Of a stretch of DNA of 6,556 nt, positions 6,291-6,556 are shown piece after piece. Position 1 is the stretch's first letter. Every line of letters starts with the position of its first letter. The stretch comes from an uncultured Collinsella sp. Its GTDB lineage: Bacteria; Actinomycetota; Coriobacteriia; Coriobacteriales; Coriobacteriaceae. The stretch is from NCBI GenBank assembly GCA_900554595.1, contig USHZ01000113.1, forward strand, positions 1-6,556, in the 5' to 3' direction. Made by a program: the position numbers and the translations under genes. The notes under the pieces are model-generated. The model worked only from the letters and a program-made list of their open reading frames with translations. It had not been told where the DNA came from and made no database searches.

Positions 6291-6556
6291 TTACTCCTCC
6301 TTCGTTTCAAAATCCATGATGATGCCCTCGACCGGCGCAGGACCAGCGGGGGTCTCGGGCGCATCGGGGTTGAGCTCGCGGTCGATATACTCCGGGTTCA
6401 CGCCGTGGCCGCCCAGATACTCCATGCCGGGGCCCTGGGGCTCACCGGACGCAAGCGTCTCATTGGCAGCCATGCCGTGCGCGTTGCCGGTCTTTACGGC
6501 CGAGGCGGCGCGCAGGGCGTCGAGCTCGCGCTTGCACTCCTGGCACATACCAACGG
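6291..6556 (-). CDS. hycF: HycF-like ferredoxin subunit of FHL, C-terminal 87 residues only
   Basis: Only the 3' end of this gene is in the window; its true start lies beyond base 6556, and the ATG at 6548 is internal. The visible part opens with VGMCQECKRELDAL, which matches the CxxCKR element near the C-terminus of E. coli HycF (ETCPECKR). The [4Fe-4S] ferredoxin domains expected upstream are out of view. After the CxxC pair come about 75 residues rich in Gly, Pro, Ala and acidic residues, ending DFETKEE, with no motif I recognise. HycF would pass electrons between the formate dehydrogenase side and HycG/HycE. The stop is two bases before the hycG start, and the codons for KEE carry the hycG ribosome binding site. 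The call rests on one short motif and on gene order (F-G-H-I), so another iron-sulfur subunit is possible. Confidence 0.72.
   Translation of the reverse strand, partial: VGMCQECKRELDALRAASAVKTGNAHGMAANETLASGEPQGPGMEYLGGHGVNPEYIDRELNPDAPETPAGPAPVEGIIMDFETKEE
6296..6302 (-). promoter_or_regulatory. Strong Shine-Dalgarno of hycG, inside the hycF coding end
   Basis: A perfect AAGGAGG on the minus strand ends seven bases before ATG 6288. It is built into the last codons of hycF, which makes the hycF-hycG junction a likely site of coupled translation and fixes the hycG start. Confidence 0.85.

Noticed and set aside
1..6556. Mobile elements, CRISPR arrays, tRNA genes (including selC) and direct repeats
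   Set aside because: None was visible on reading either strand. Genes are contiguous, and the only gap over 100 bases (3420-3541) is explained by a terminator and a ribosome binding site.

Overview
The window is a compact, high-GC stretch (codon third positions strongly G/C) in which every real gene lies on the minus strand. Read right to left, it holds the end of a formate hydrogenlyase (FHL, hydrogenase-3/group 4 [NiFe]) operon, a formate channel, a stand-alone molybdopterin oxidoreductase and the start of a selenocysteine-synthesis gene. Composition, gene content and protein style suggest an anaerobic fermenting actinobacterium of the Coriobacteriia, Collinsella/Olsenella-like. That assignment is inference from general familiarity, not from a marker gene.

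Layout in transcription order: (1) 6556-6291, C-terminal end of a HycF-like ferredoxin subunit, cut by the window edge. (2) 6288-5506, HycG, the electron-transfer small subunit of the hydrogenase. (3) 5505-4924, HycH, an FHL maturation/assembly protein. (4) 4924-4421, HycI, the endopeptidase that trims the large subunit HycE after nickel insertion. (5) 4381-3542, FocA-type formate channel. (6) An intrinsic terminator at about 3519-3484. (7) 3419-1302, a 705-residue Mo/W-bisPGD oxidoreductase with an N-terminal [4Fe-4S] site and a cysteine metal ligand, resembling the thiosulfate/polysulfide reductase branch rather than true formate dehydrogenases. (8) 1249-1, SelA (selenocysteine synthase), lacking its C-terminus because the window ends.

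The first five genes are packed with gaps of 2 bases, 0 bases, a 1-base overlap and 39 bases, each with its own Shine-Dalgarno sequence, so they look like one transcript ending at the terminator. Together they make and mature an enzyme that turns formate into CO2 and H2, with FocA moving formate across the membrane. SelA would supply selenocysteine, probably for a formate dehydrogenase H (FdhF) encoded outside the window. The oxidoreductase inside the window does not need it, because its metal ligand is encoded by an ordinary Cys codon.

Most of the region is well-understood biology. The part with a genuinely unknown role is the orphan oxidoreductase. Smaller oddities are an altered metal-site loop in HycI, an N-terminal extension on HycH and a long tail on HycF. 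No RNA genes, mobile elements, CRISPR arrays or notable repeats were seen.
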